DNA of 43,191 nt, taken from a bacterium. Its GTDB lineage: Bacteria > Pseudomonadota > Gammaproteobacteria > Methylococcales > Methylomonadaceae. Below, one piece after another: positions 31,836 through 39,653 of the stretch; the stretch's first letter is position 1, and every line of letters begins with the position of its first letter. Under the pieces are notes generated by a model. It was given only the letters and a program-made list of their open reading frames with translations. It ran no database searches and had not been told where the DNA came from. Made by a program: the position numbers and the translations under genes. The DNA is taken from the NCBI GenBank assembly GCA_030591965.1, contig JAUVAA010000006.1, forward strand, positions 1 to 43,191, given 5' to 3'.

Positions 31836-31891
31836 GTAGGGCGGACTTTTAGTCCGCCATTGCTAAAAAAGCGGGCTAAAGTCCGCTCTAC
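31836..31891. repeat. 56-bp palindromic repeat GTAGGGCGGACTTTTAGTCCGCC, also terminator
   Basis: GTAGGGCGGACTTTTAGTCCGCC and GCGGGCTAAAGTCCGCTCTAC are inverted arms around TTGCTAAAAAA. Each arm is itself a small hairpin. It lies between the convergent DUF934 and yibQ genes and probably acts as a bidirectional terminator. The inner core equals the 7557-7576 repeat. Confidence 0.85.
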
Positions 31892-31906
31892 TATATTATT
31901 AATATT

Positions 31907-32743
31907 TTAGAATATATCGTATTCGCCCAACTCAGGTATTTTCAATTCTTCTTCGGGTTTGGTGTGTGGCGCTTTTTTGTTGGTAGCAAAGGCTAGCTCA
32001 GAAACAGGGACTAACTGCACGCCATAAGCTGAAATTCTATGCAGTTCATCTTGTAGTACAGCCAAGGTATTGACGCGAGGATGAGCAATACCTAAAGCTT
32101 TTCCATGACGCTGAGCTAGAGCAATCAGCTTTCTAAATTGGCGTCTAATTACTATTTGACTTGGGTCACCGTGATCCAAAAAAACATCTCTCCCTATGGT
32201 TGCTAAGCCAAAGTCTGTTGCCGCTTTTTGAGCCACGCTTGCGGGCGCGGTTTTACTATCCACAAAAAATAGAGCATTACCGTATTGCGCTTTAATTAGC
32301 TGCATTATATGGGTCATTGCCGGATAATTTTGTGTTAACAAACTGCCTTTATGATTATTCACGCCTGCAATATGTGGAATATCTTGTAATTGGCGAATAA
32401 ATAAACGTTCAAATGCTCTGCCGCCCATATCTGCACTCAATTCGTGTCTCTCTCGTTCTTCTAGCTCTATTGCCTGCATAGGCGCATGCAGCATCAACTC
32501 TTTGCCTTGTCGGTGCGCTAAATTGGCTAATGCTTGAGTATGAGCAGTAAAGGGTAAAAATGAATAAGTTACCGCACCAGGCAGTTGCAGGGCGCTTAAG
32601 CTGAGATCTTTTTGTATGCCCATATCATCGATAATGAGAGCTATTCTTGCTTGTTCCTTGGCTTGCAAGCTAAAACTAGCGAGCATAAAAAAACTCAGCG
32701 CCCAATAGAAACAAGTTTTTATTGGGCTAACTGAGTTTTTCAT
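31907..32743 (-). CDS. yibQ: Divergent polysaccharide deacetylase family protein (YibQ-like)
   Basis: 278 residues from the ATG at 32743; the track's start is a TTG two codons upstream. A signal peptide (CFYWALSFFMLASFSLQAK) precedes the deacetylase-like barrel. Conserved parts: RIALIIDDMG (about 32-41, the DD of the family), TYSFLPFT, LMLHAPMQ, GVNNHKGSLLT, LFFVDSKTAP and the late GIAHPRVNTL. It is a secreted or periplasmic protein of unknown enzymology; E. coli yibQ sits beside envC and gpmM, as here. It begins just after ctpA on the same strand. A role in murein or envelope carbohydrate turnover is inferred from context only. Confidence 0.88.
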   Translation of the reverse strand: MKNSVSPIKTCFYWALSFFMLASFSLQAKEQARIALIIDDMGIQKDLSLSALQLPGAVTYSFLPFTAHTQALANLAHRQGKELMLHAPMQAIELEERERHELSADMGGRAFERLFIRQLQDIPHIAGVNNHKGSLLTQNYPAMTHIMQLIKAQYGNALFFVDSKTAPASVAQKAATDFGLATIGRDVFLDHGDPSQIVIRRQFRKLIALAQRHGKALGIAHPRVNTLAVLQDELHRISAYGVQLVPVSELAFATNKKAPHTKPEEELKIPELGEYDIF

Positions 32744-32763
32744 AAACAATAACAGATCAAGAT

Positions 32764-34080
32764 TTACCTGAAAATGGCAATACCTTTTAATAGGTTAAGT
32801 GCTTCGTTTAGTGGGTAATCACGAATATCGACACCCTTCTCATCTTCTGGTTTTTCTGTTTTCTTGTCTGCTTTTTTATCGCTTTTCTTTTTATTGCCAT
32901 TCTCTAAGTGGCCAGATAAGTCAGCTTCTTTAACAGGTTGGAACTTTGCCGCTTCTAGTGCTTCTAATTTAAGGCGATCAAGCGCTATATCTGGCTCTAT
33001 ACCTGTTGCTTGAATGGAGCGTCCAGATGGCGTGAAATAGCGTGCAGTAGTAATTTTTACCGCCCCGCCATTACCGGTAGGTAAGATTGTTTGTACTGAA
33101 CCCTTACCAAAAGACTTAGTGCCCATAATAATGGCGCGTTTATGATCTTGTAATGCACCAGCGACAATCTCAGAAGCGGACGCAGATCCAGCGTTAATTA
33201 AAATAACTAACGGTGCGCCATCCAGTTCATCACCAGGGCTAGCATTAAAGTCCATTTGCGAATTTTTAATCCGTCCTTCTGTATAGACAATTTTACCTGA
33301 ATTTAAAAAGGTATCGCTGACCGAAACTGCGCCGTCTAAAACGCCGCCAGGATTATTACGTAAATCGAGTACCATGCCTTTTAATGCGCCGCCATTCGCT
33401 GTTTTAAGTTCTTGGATCGCTTTTTTAACGGCAGCACCGGTCGGTGATTGAAAACTGCTAATGCGTACATAACCAAAGCCATCTTCTAGGGTACGGCTGC
33501 GCACGCTTTTTACTTTAATAATATCTCGAGTTAAGGTTACGTTAAAAGGTGCATTCTTACTTTTACGTACTATAGTTAATATTATGTCGCTACCCACTTC
33601 GCCGCGCATTATTTTAACGGCTTCGGTCAGAGTCATGCCTTTTACCGGCTTTTCGTCTAGTTTTATAATTAGATCGCCTGACTGAATGCCAGCGCGTTGT
33701 GCGGGCGTTTCATCTATAGGTGAAATGACTTTAACAAAGCCATCTTCCATCGTTACTTGGATGCCTAAGCCACCAAAGCGGCCAGTAGTACCAACTTTTA
33801 GCTCTTGGTATTCTTCAGTATCTAAATAGCTAGAGTGTGGGTCTAAGCCGACTAACATGCCACGGATCGCATTTTCCAATAAATCTTTATCGGAAACTTC
33901 TTCAACATAATCTTGTTTGATGCGTCCGAAAATCTCGGTAAATGTTCTCAGTTCTTCAAAAGGTAAAGTAACTGCTTGCGGCTCAGCATCTTTATCTGCG
34001 AGTACTGTGCCAGCAGTCGAAAGAAAGATGCCTAGAAAACAGCCTATAAATAATATAAAAATATTTTTTTTATTAACCAC
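32764..34080 (-). CDS. ctpA: S41-family C-terminal processing peptidase
   Basis: 438 residues. An N-terminal hydrophobic anchor or signal (IFILFIGCFLGIFLSTAG), a cap/helical part, a PDZ domain (about 98-175, with RFGGLGIQV) and the tail-specific protease domain. The nucleophile is S301 in NAGSASASEI and the general base K326 in SFGKGSVQ, spaced as in CtpA/Prc. The C-terminal tail (about 385-420) is lysine/aspartate-rich and probably disordered. It works in the periplasm, where CtpA-type proteases trim or degrade murein hydrolases; its position after envC fits that. The start codon is GTG with a CGGAG ribosome site. Confidence 0.93.
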   Translation of the reverse strand: MVNKKNIFILFIGCFLGIFLSTAGTVLADKDAEPQAVTLPFEELRTFTEIFGRIKQDYVEEVSDKDLLENAIRGMLVGLDPHSSYLDTEEYQELKVGTTGRFGGLGIQVTMEDGFVKVISPIDETPAQRAGIQSGDLIIKLDEKPVKGMTLTEAVKIMRGEVGSDIILTIVRKSKNAPFNVTLTRDIIKVKSVRSRTLEDGFGYVRISSFQSPTGAAVKKAIQELKTANGGALKGMVLDLRNNPGGVLDGAVSVSDTFLNSGKIVYTEGRIKNSQMDFNASPGDELDGAPLVILINAGSASASEIVAGALQDHKRAIIMGTKSFGKGSVQTILPTGNGGAVKITTARYFTPSGRSIQATGIEPDIALDRLKLEALEAAKFQPVKEADLSGHLENGNKKKSDKKADKKTEKPEDEKGVDIRDYPLNEALNLLKGIAIFR

Positions 34081-34215
34081 GCGTTTTAAACTCCGTTATA
34101 TAACATCCAAATGAATTCTAGTTCCGATACATTTTATATCAATATAAAGACAAGTAATGTAAAAATTCTGTTGTCTTGTCGTTGCTCAAGCTTTACCAGT
34201 GTAATCGATGAGAAT

Positions 34216-35343
34216 TTAACGCCTTTTTTTACACCATTTTTTTGGGTTAAGTGGCTTATCTTTTTTGCGTATTTCGAAATATAAGCTGGCATCCTCTCGG
34301 CCATCACTTTTCCCAACTGTTGCTATGGTGTCGCCTGCCTCGACCCAGCCCCCTTTTTCTTTGTACAGGCTTTGATTGAAGGCATATAAACTCATATAGT
34401 TTTTATCGTGTTTTATGATTACTAACAAACCATAGCCTTTAAACCAATTGGAAAAAATCACCTGACCATGAGCAATCGCTTGTACTTGTTTGCCTTCTTT
34501 TGCTTTGATTAAAACTCCATCCCACTGGCTATCAGAGCGCTGGTTGCCAAAGGATTTAATAAGTTTTCCTGAAACAGGCCAAGGTAATTTACCTTTCAAA
34601 CTGTAAAAGGGTTGATTTGTATGTTCGGGTAATTCGGTGTCCTGTAGGTTTTGCTGCAATGAAGTAATAAGTCCTTTTAATTTCTTCTCATTTTTTTTTA
34701 GCCTAGATAATTTCGAGGCATTGCTTCGGTAGTCTTTTTTGATTTTAACTAAAAGGGATTTACGTTCTGCTGATGTTTCTTTTAAATGAGCTTGCTGTTG
34801 CTGTTTATTGTTCATTAAATCTGCAACTTGTTGCATTTCTAATTGCTTTTCTTGCTCTAATGTCGTTAAAAGTTCTAGGCTATTATTGATGTGTTGTAGT
34901 TTGTCTAAGCGCGCATTATTGAAATATTGATAATAGGTCATTATGCGGCTAGAGCGACTACCATCCTTTTGATTAAACAGAAGCTTTAATTCTTCTTGGC
35001 GTCCTAGCGCGTAAGCAGCTTTTACTTGCCCTGCTAAGTGTGATTTTTGTGTGCCTAGCCAGTGGTTTTGTACTTTTAATTCCTTGTGTATTTCGTTAAT
35101 GCGTCGTTGTTTTTGTTTAACTTGTTTGCTTAGTTGTTGAACGGTACGTGAAATTTCCCCGTATTGTTTTTCTATGCGTTTTAACTCTGAGCTTGCGTTG
35201 CTTCGTTGTTTTTTTAAGCGCGATAAATTACCCGAAACTGTTTTTATTTTGCTTTGGACTTGGTGTAGTTCTTTATCTTTGTTACTGGCAGCCATACTTA
35301 AGGTATGGCTGAACAGCAAAAATAAAAGTAGGGTAATTTTCAC
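34216..35343 (-). CDS. envC: Murein hydrolase activator EnvC (degenerate LytM/M23)
   Basis: 375 residues. Signal peptide (LLLFLLFSHTLSMAAS), two long coiled-coil stretches (about 20-110 and 155-245) and a C-terminal LytM domain (about 260-370). The zinc ligands of active M23 peptidases are gone: WDGVLI stands where HxGVD would be, SLYAF replaces HxH, and the final histidine of the HFEIR block is missing (LYFEIRK). It is therefore a non-catalytic activator of N-acetylmuramyl amidases at the division septum. The start codon is GTG with no clear ribosome site; the next Met would lose the signal peptide. It follows gpmI by 26 bp. Confidence 0.93.
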   Translation of the reverse strand: MKITLLLFLLFSHTLSMAASNKDKELHQVQSKIKTVSGNLSRLKKQRSNASSELKRIEKQYGEISRTVQQLSKQVKQKQRRINEIHKELKVQNHWLGTQKSHLAGQVKAAYALGRQEELKLLFNQKDGSRSSRIMTYYQYFNNARLDKLQHINNSLELLTTLEQEKQLEMQQVADLMNNKQQQQAHLKETSAERKSLLVKIKKDYRSNASKLSRLKKNEKKLKGLITSLQQNLQDTELPEHTNQPFYSLKGKLPWPVSGKLIKSFGNQRSDSQWDGVLIKAKEGKQVQAIAHGQVIFSNWFKGYGLLVIIKHDKNYMSLYAFNQSLYKEKGGWVEAGDTIATVGKSDGREDASLYFEIRKKDKPLNPKKWCKKRR

Positions 35344-35369
35344 GTGCGTATATGTTAAATTTTCAGGAT

Positions 35370-36902
35370 TTAATTAAGTAGCGATTTTCCGTTCATTTCA
35401 ACCGGTTGTTCTATGCCTAAAATAGCCAGCATCGTCGGCGCTAAATCTTTCAAACTTCCTCCGTCAGCTAAAGCTCTTCTGCCACCAACATAAACTAAAG
35501 GTACGGGGTTGGTTGTATGAGCCGTTTGCGGGCCATTTTGAGCGTCACGCATTTGTTCAATATTGCCGTGATCAGCGGTTAGCAGCATTTGTCCGCCCAC
35601 TTTTTCTAAGGCAGTGACGATGCTCGCAAGTGCGCCGTCTATGGTTTCTACCGCTTTAAGTGCTGCTTCCCATTTGCCCGTATGGCCGACCATATCGCAG
35701 TTGGCATAATTACAGATAATCACATCATATTTTTGTTCAGTAATCGCATTTACTAGATGTTCGGTTACTTGGGCGGCATGCATTTCTGGCTGTAAGTCAT
35801 AGGTTTTTACTTTAGGTGAGGGTACTAAAATGCGGTCTTCACCGGTATTAGGCTGATCAACGCCACCGTTCATAAAAAAAGTGACATGTGCATATTTTTC
35901 CGTTTCTGCTAAACGCAGTTGTAATAACCCTTGTTGCGCTAATACTTCACCTAAGCTATTTTTTATTTCCGCCGAGGCGTAAGCAACTGGATAAGTAAAT
36001 TTTTCATGATATTCAGTTAAGGTGACATAAACACCTTGATGGCCAGCATGTCCGCGCTCAAAGCCTAGGAAATCTACATCAGTAATCGCTTGGCTGATCT
36101 CCCTTGCACGGTCGGCGCGAAAGTTCATAAACACAACGGAGTCGTTTACAGCTAAAGTCGTTGCTTTACCTTGAACGTCAAGGATAACGGTCGGCTCAAC
36201 AAACTCATCATTTTCATCGCGCTGGTAACTGGCTTGTAATGCTTCAATTGCTGAGGTCTCAGTGTACTCTCCTTGGCCTAGAACAATCAGTTTATGAGCT
36301 TTTTGTACGCGATCCCAGCGGTTGTCACGGTCCATCGCGTAAAAGCGACCAATAATTGAGGCAATACGGCCGACACCGAGCTGGTTTATCTTGTCTTGTA
36401 GGTTTTTTAGGGCGGTCTCTGCACTTTTTGGGGCAACATCACGACCATCTAAAATAGCGTGAATGACAATCTTTTTTAAACCTTTTTGGGCGGCAAGTTC
36501 CAGCAGGGCTAGAATATGGCTGATATGACTATGCACGCCGCCTTCTGACAATAGGCCAAGAATATGCAAAGTGCTGTTGTTCGTTAATGCGTTATCAACG
36601 GCTGAGCATAAGGCTGGATTAGTAAAAAAACTGCCATTTTCAATAGCGTCGCTGACGCGAGAAAAGTTTTGTGGCACGTAGCGGCCTGTGCCTATATGCA
36701 TATGTCCGACTTCTGAATTGCCCATTTGTTGGTCAGGTAAGCCAACAATACGGCCAGAACAGTCGAGTTGGGTCATCGGAAAATTCTTTTGTAAATTATC
36801 CCAGCAAGGCGTGTTGGCCTGAGCAATTGCGTTATACTCAGTTTCTGTACTCAGGCCGAAGCCATCGAGAATTAATAATACGAGAGGTTTTGGTTTTGTC
36901 AT
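35370..36902 (-). CDS. gpmI: 2,3-bisphosphoglycerate-independent phosphoglycerate mutase
   Basis: 510 residues, full length. It interconverts 3- and 2-phosphoglycerate using two Mn2+ ions and a phospho-serine intermediate. Metal/catalytic blocks: LLILDGFGLS (Asp12-13 region), MGNSEVGHMHIG with the catalytic S63, HAILDGRDVAPKSA (about 147-160), NFRADRAREI, and the C-terminal NYANCDMVGHTG and LTADHGNIEQM metal ligands. Ribosome site GCGGAG precedes the ATG. It heads the gpmI-envC-ctpA-yibQ block. Confidence 0.98.
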   Translation of the reverse strand: MTKPKPLVLLILDGFGLSTETEYNAIAQANTPCWDNLQKNFPMTQLDCSGRIVGLPDQQMGNSEVGHMHIGTGRYVPQNFSRVSDAIENGSFFTNPALCSAVDNALTNNSTLHILGLLSEGGVHSHISHILALLELAAQKGLKKIVIHAILDGRDVAPKSAETALKNLQDKINQLGVGRIASIIGRFYAMDRDNRWDRVQKAHKLIVLGQGEYTETSAIEALQASYQRDENDEFVEPTVILDVQGKATTLAVNDSVVFMNFRADRAREISQAITDVDFLGFERGHAGHQGVYVTLTEYHEKFTYPVAYASAEIKNSLGEVLAQQGLLQLRLAETEKYAHVTFFMNGGVDQPNTGEDRILVPSPKVKTYDLQPEMHAAQVTEHLVNAITEQKYDVIICNYANCDMVGHTGKWEAALKAVETIDGALASIVTALEKVGGQMLLTADHGNIEQMRDAQNGPQTAHTTNPVPLVYVGGRRALADGGSLKDLAPTMLAILGIEQPVEMNGKSLLN

Positions 36903-37049
36903 TTTAATCTCCGCAGGAACCTAAATTAAGTGCAAATAATTTATCTTGTGTCTAAAATAGGTTGTTTTTAGTAGGGTAATATATCTTTGTTACGAATAAT
37001 AATCATTGCTAAATAGGATTGATTTTGCTATTGTTAGAGTTTTCTAATG

Positions 37050-37055
37050 TATAAT
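37050..37055 (+). promoter_or_regulatory. Consensus -10 box upstream of the ArsR-type regulator
   Basis: TATAAT at 37050-37055 lies 94 bases before the ArsR ATG. The -35 side is weak (TTGCTA 19 bases away), which would suit a regulated promoter. Confidence 0.45.
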
Positions 37056-37072
37056 AGTAGTACATATTTATG

Positions 37073-37110
37073 CGCTAATAGGCTAAGATCGTCTTAGCTT
37101 CTATTAAGCG
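37073..37110. promoter_or_regulatory. Long inverted repeat in the ArsR leader, candidate operator
   Basis: CGCTAATAGGCTAAGA and TCTTAGCTTCTATTAAGCG are inverted arms around TCG; the inner 7-base arms (GCTAAGA/TCTTAGC) are perfect and the outer parts match with small gaps. It lies about 18 bases past the -10 box and before the ATG. ArsR proteins bind such dyads near promoters, so autoregulation is inferred. An RNA hairpin role is the alternative. Confidence 0.5.
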
Positions 37111-37148
37111 TAAAAAATCATCTTTTGTTAAATAGGAAATACATCTAA

Positions 37149-37466
37149 ATGGAAACTATAGATAACCATAACATATACGACGACGCCGATATAGAACGGG
37201 CGGCTCGGTGCTTAAAAGCAATGTCACACCCGCTACGCTTAAAAATTCTTTGTGTCCTAGGGACTGAAGCGATTAGTGTACAAGATATTGTGGAAAAAGT
37301 TGGAACCAGTCAAAGTAATATTTCACAGCATCTCTCTATTTTAAGAGAAAAAGATATTTTAAGCTTTAAAAAAGATGCAAACCGCGTATTCTACTATATA
37401 GATGACCCGCGCATGCTTAAGCTTATTGAAATGATGCGTGAGATTTTTTGTCATCAATGCAACTAA
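37149..37466 (+). CDS. ArsR-family winged-helix regulator
   Basis: 105 residues. The wHTH spans about 18-95: ARCLKAMSHPLRLKILCVL is the family signature, VGTSQSNISQHLSILREKDIL the recognition helix region, and KDANRVFYYI the wing. There is no CxC metal site in the alpha-3 helix (the region reads ISVQDIVEKV), but a CHQC sequence sits at the very C-terminus and C21 and C35 are present, so thiol or sulfide/persulfide sensing is possible. The next gene is a rhodanese, which fits sulfur-linked regulation; ArsR sulfur sensors such as SqrR/BigR are known relatives in function, but not shown here. The candidate operator lies in its leader. Confidence 0.88.
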   Translation: METIDNHNIYDDADIERAARCLKAMSHPLRLKILCVLGTEAISVQDIVEKVGTSQSNISQHLSILREKDILSFKKDANRVFYYIDDPRMLKLIEMMREIFCHQCN

Positions 37467-37589
37467 ATAATCGTTATAATATTGCTCCATTGGATTTGCT
37501 ATTTGTCTACTGACAAGTAAATAAAATCTGAGCTAGCTATAATATCTATGCCGATTATATTTTTAATTCTAACTTTCCAATAAAGACTC

Positions 37590-38024
37590 ATGATAGACCA
37601 ATATATCGAATTTGCTTCCAGCCATTGGATGCTTGTTACTGCCTTTTTCGCGGTTACTTTTTTCTTGATTCAAGATATTGTTGAATCCGGTATGCGTAAG
37701 TATCAAACTATTTCTCCAATGTTGACGGTGACTAAGTTAAACTCTGGAAATCCGATTATTGTGGATGTACGTGAAGCCAATGAGTTTAAAAAAGGACATA
37801 TCGCGGATGCTATTCTTATTCCTCTTGCCAGCATAGAAAAGCAACTTAAAAAAATCGAGTTATATAAAAAAGACGATGTTATTGTTGTTTGTCATACCGG
37901 CGCGCGCTCTGGTTCAGCTTGTGCAACACTAACTAAACTAGGCTTTGAAAATATTTTCTTGATGACAGGTGGCATGCAATCTTGGGAAGAAAATAAACTT
38001 CCGATTGTCACTAGCAAAAAATAA
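37590..38024 (+). CDS. yibN: Membrane-anchored rhodanese (YibN-like)
   Basis: 144 residues. An N-terminal membrane helix (HWMLVTAFFAVTFFLIQDIV, about 12-31) followed by one rhodanese domain (about 45-140) with NPIIVDVREANEFKKGHI and the active-site loop CHTGARSG, catalytic C101. Rhodaneses transfer sulfane sulfur. The order rhodanese-secB-gpsA matches E. coli yibN-grxC-secB-gpsA, except that the glutaredoxin gene grxC is missing. It follows the ArsR gene by 123 bp and may be its target or simply the head of the secB operon. It ends 33 bp before secB. Confidence 0.9.
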   Translation: MIDQYIEFASSHWMLVTAFFAVTFFLIQDIVESGMRKYQTISPMLTVTKLNSGNPIIVDVREANEFKKGHIADAILIPLASIEKQLKKIELYKKDDVIVVCHTGARSGSACATLTKLGFENIFLMTGGMQSWEENKLPIVTSKK

Positions 38025-38057
38025 ACTTAACTTCCACACACACTACTTTAAAATATC

Positions 38058-38525
38058 ATGGCTGAAGAAAAACAAGCACAAGAAAAGCAATTTTCCATCC
38101 AAAAAATTTATACCAAAGATATTTCTTTTGAATCTCCTGCATCACCACAACTGTTTACAGAAAAGTGGGAGCCTGCTGTAGATTTTAATTTAGCTACCAA
38201 CGCTACACCATTAGAAGACTCAATGTTTGAAGTGTCTCTTACTGTGACAGTTACGGTAAAAACAGGGGAAACAGTTGCTTACTTAGTTGAAGCAACGCAA
38301 GCAGGTATCTTTTCTTTAGCGGGCTTTACTGAAGCTGAAATGGGGCCTATGGTAGGCAGTTTCTGTCCTAATATTTTATTCCCTTATGTACGTGAAGTCG
38401 TTTCAGATTTAGTGGCTAAAGGTGGCTTTCCGCAATTATTATTAGCTCCTGTTAATTTTGATGCTTTATATGCGCAACATTTGCAGCAAGCTCAACAAGC
38501 AGAAGGCTCTAAAACTTTAAATTAA
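38058..38525 (+). CDS. secB: Protein-export chaperone SecB
   Basis: 155 residues. It is a cytoplasmic tetrameric chaperone that keeps preproteins unfolded and delivers them to SecA. Family blocks: FSIQKIYTKDISFESPASPQ near the N-terminus, YLVEATQAGIFSLAGF at about 74-90 and CPNILFPYVREVVSDLVAKGGFPQLLLAPVNF in the second half (quoted in part). The C-terminal tail (AEGSKTLN) lacks the zinc-site-friendly basic end but is normal for the family. The ATG has no clear Shine-Dalgarno. It lies nine bases before gpsA. Confidence 0.97.
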   Translation: MAEEKQAQEKQFSIQKIYTKDISFESPASPQLFTEKWEPAVDFNLATNATPLEDSMFEVSLTVTVTVKTGETVAYLVEATQAGIFSLAGFTEAEMGPMVGSFCPNILFPYVREVVSDLVAKGGFPQLLLAPVNFDALYAQHLQQAQQAEGSKTLN

Positions 38526-38533
38526 TAATCAAT

Positions 38534-39535
38534 ATGACCAGCAAAATTAGCATTTTTGGTGCCGGATCTTGGGGTACCGCATTAGCCATTCAAGCTGCTA
38601 GAAATGGTAATCAAACGATGCTTTGGGGGCACCACCCCAAACATATTCAAAATTTGGCGCGAGATAGACAAAATAAACGTTATCTTGCTGGTTTGTCTTT
38701 CCCTGATTCACTACAGGTCACTGATGATCTAAAATTAGCTGCGCAATTTAGCGACATTATTTTAATATCAGTACCGAGTCACGCCTTTAAAGAAACACTG
38801 CTTAAAATAAAGCCATTTGTGTCTAAGAATGTCAAAATTGCTTGGGCAACCAAAGGTTTTAATCCAGAAACGGGTGAATTACTGCATCAGACGGTGGCTA
38901 ATGTATTCTCTCCCGAAACACCGGCGGCAATCTTATCAGGGCCTTCTTTTGCTAAAGAAGTCGCTGCAGATTTACCAACGGCGGTGACCATTGCCTCAAC
39001 TCAACAAGCCTTTTCTGATGAACTTGCCGCGTTGATGCACAGTCCTCGTTTTCGCACTTATACAACGACTGATATTATCAGCGTTCAAGTCGGTGGCGCA
39101 GTCAAAAATGTCCTTGCAATTGCCGCAGGTATTGCTGACGGCATAGGTTTTGGTGCAAATACTCGAGCGGCTTTAGTGACACGTGGTATTGCTGAAATTA
39201 TTCGCCTTAATACCGCTTTAGGCGGGCAGCAAGAAACCTTAATGGGTTTGTCGGGGTTAGGGGATTTAATTCTGACGTGTACTGATAACCAATCACGCAA
39301 CCGGCGTTTTGGATTGGCTTTAGGCCAAGGTAAAAATAAAGAGCAAGCAATACAAGAAATTGGTCAGGAAGTAGAGGGTATCTCTGCGGCAAGAGAAACT
39401 TATATGTTAGCCAAGAAACATGGTATCGATATGCCGATTACTGAGCAAACTCATCACGTATTGTATGATGGTCTCGCACCTTTAAGTGCGGTACAAAATT
39501 TATTGCAGCGTGATCAGAAGTCGGAAACTGAGTAG
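38534..39535 (+). CDS. gpsA: Glycerol-3-phosphate dehydrogenase [NAD(P)+]
   Basis: 333 residues. It reduces dihydroxyacetone phosphate to sn-glycerol-3-phosphate for phospholipid synthesis, in the cytoplasm. The Rossmann fingerprint GAGSWGTALA is at residues 9-18. Other blocks: WATKGFNPETG, LSGPSFAKEVA (about 139-149), GGAVKNVLAIAAGIADGIGFGANTRAAL with the catalytic lysine (about residue 190), and GLSGLGDLILTCT. It is the last gene of the rhodanese-secB-gpsA unit. Confidence 0.98.
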   Translation: MTSKISIFGAGSWGTALAIQAARNGNQTMLWGHHPKHIQNLARDRQNKRYLAGLSFPDSLQVTDDLKLAAQFSDIILISVPSHAFKETLLKIKPFVSKNVKIAWATKGFNPETGELLHQTVANVFSPETPAAILSGPSFAKEVAADLPTAVTIASTQQAFSDELAALMHSPRFRTYTTTDIISVQVGGAVKNVLAIAAGIADGIGFGANTRAALVTRGIAEIIRLNTALGGQQETLMGLSGLGDLILTCTDNQSRNRRFGLALGQGKNKEQAIQEIGQEVEGISAARETYMLAKKHGIDMPITEQTHHVLYDGLAPLSAVQNLLQRDQKSETE

Positions 39536-39569
39536 TAAGCACAAATTGTAGACGAATATCCTAAGCGTT

Positions 39570-39593
39570 ATTCCCGAGTTTTTTATCGGGAAT
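39570..39593. repeat. GTCATTCC-family hairpin, partial copy C, probable bidirectional terminator
   Basis: ATTCCCGA (39570-39577) and TCGGGAAT (39586-39593) form a perfect eight-base stem with a T-rich loop between the convergent gpsA and batD genes. It shares ATTCCCG...CGGGAATC with the inner stem of copy B at 9430-9504. Confidence 0.7.
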
Positions 39594-39653
39594 CTATTTT
39601 ATACGGGAAGCTCGGCAACACGAACATCTCGTATACGCAAAGCTTCATACGGA

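Noticed and set aside
34134-34316. 60-residue minus-strand ORF after envC
   Set aside because: Its first part overlaps the envC C-terminus in another frame; no conserved features.
34216-35343. envC read as an active M23 metallopeptidase
   Set aside because: All expected zinc ligands are replaced, which matches the known non-catalytic EnvC type.
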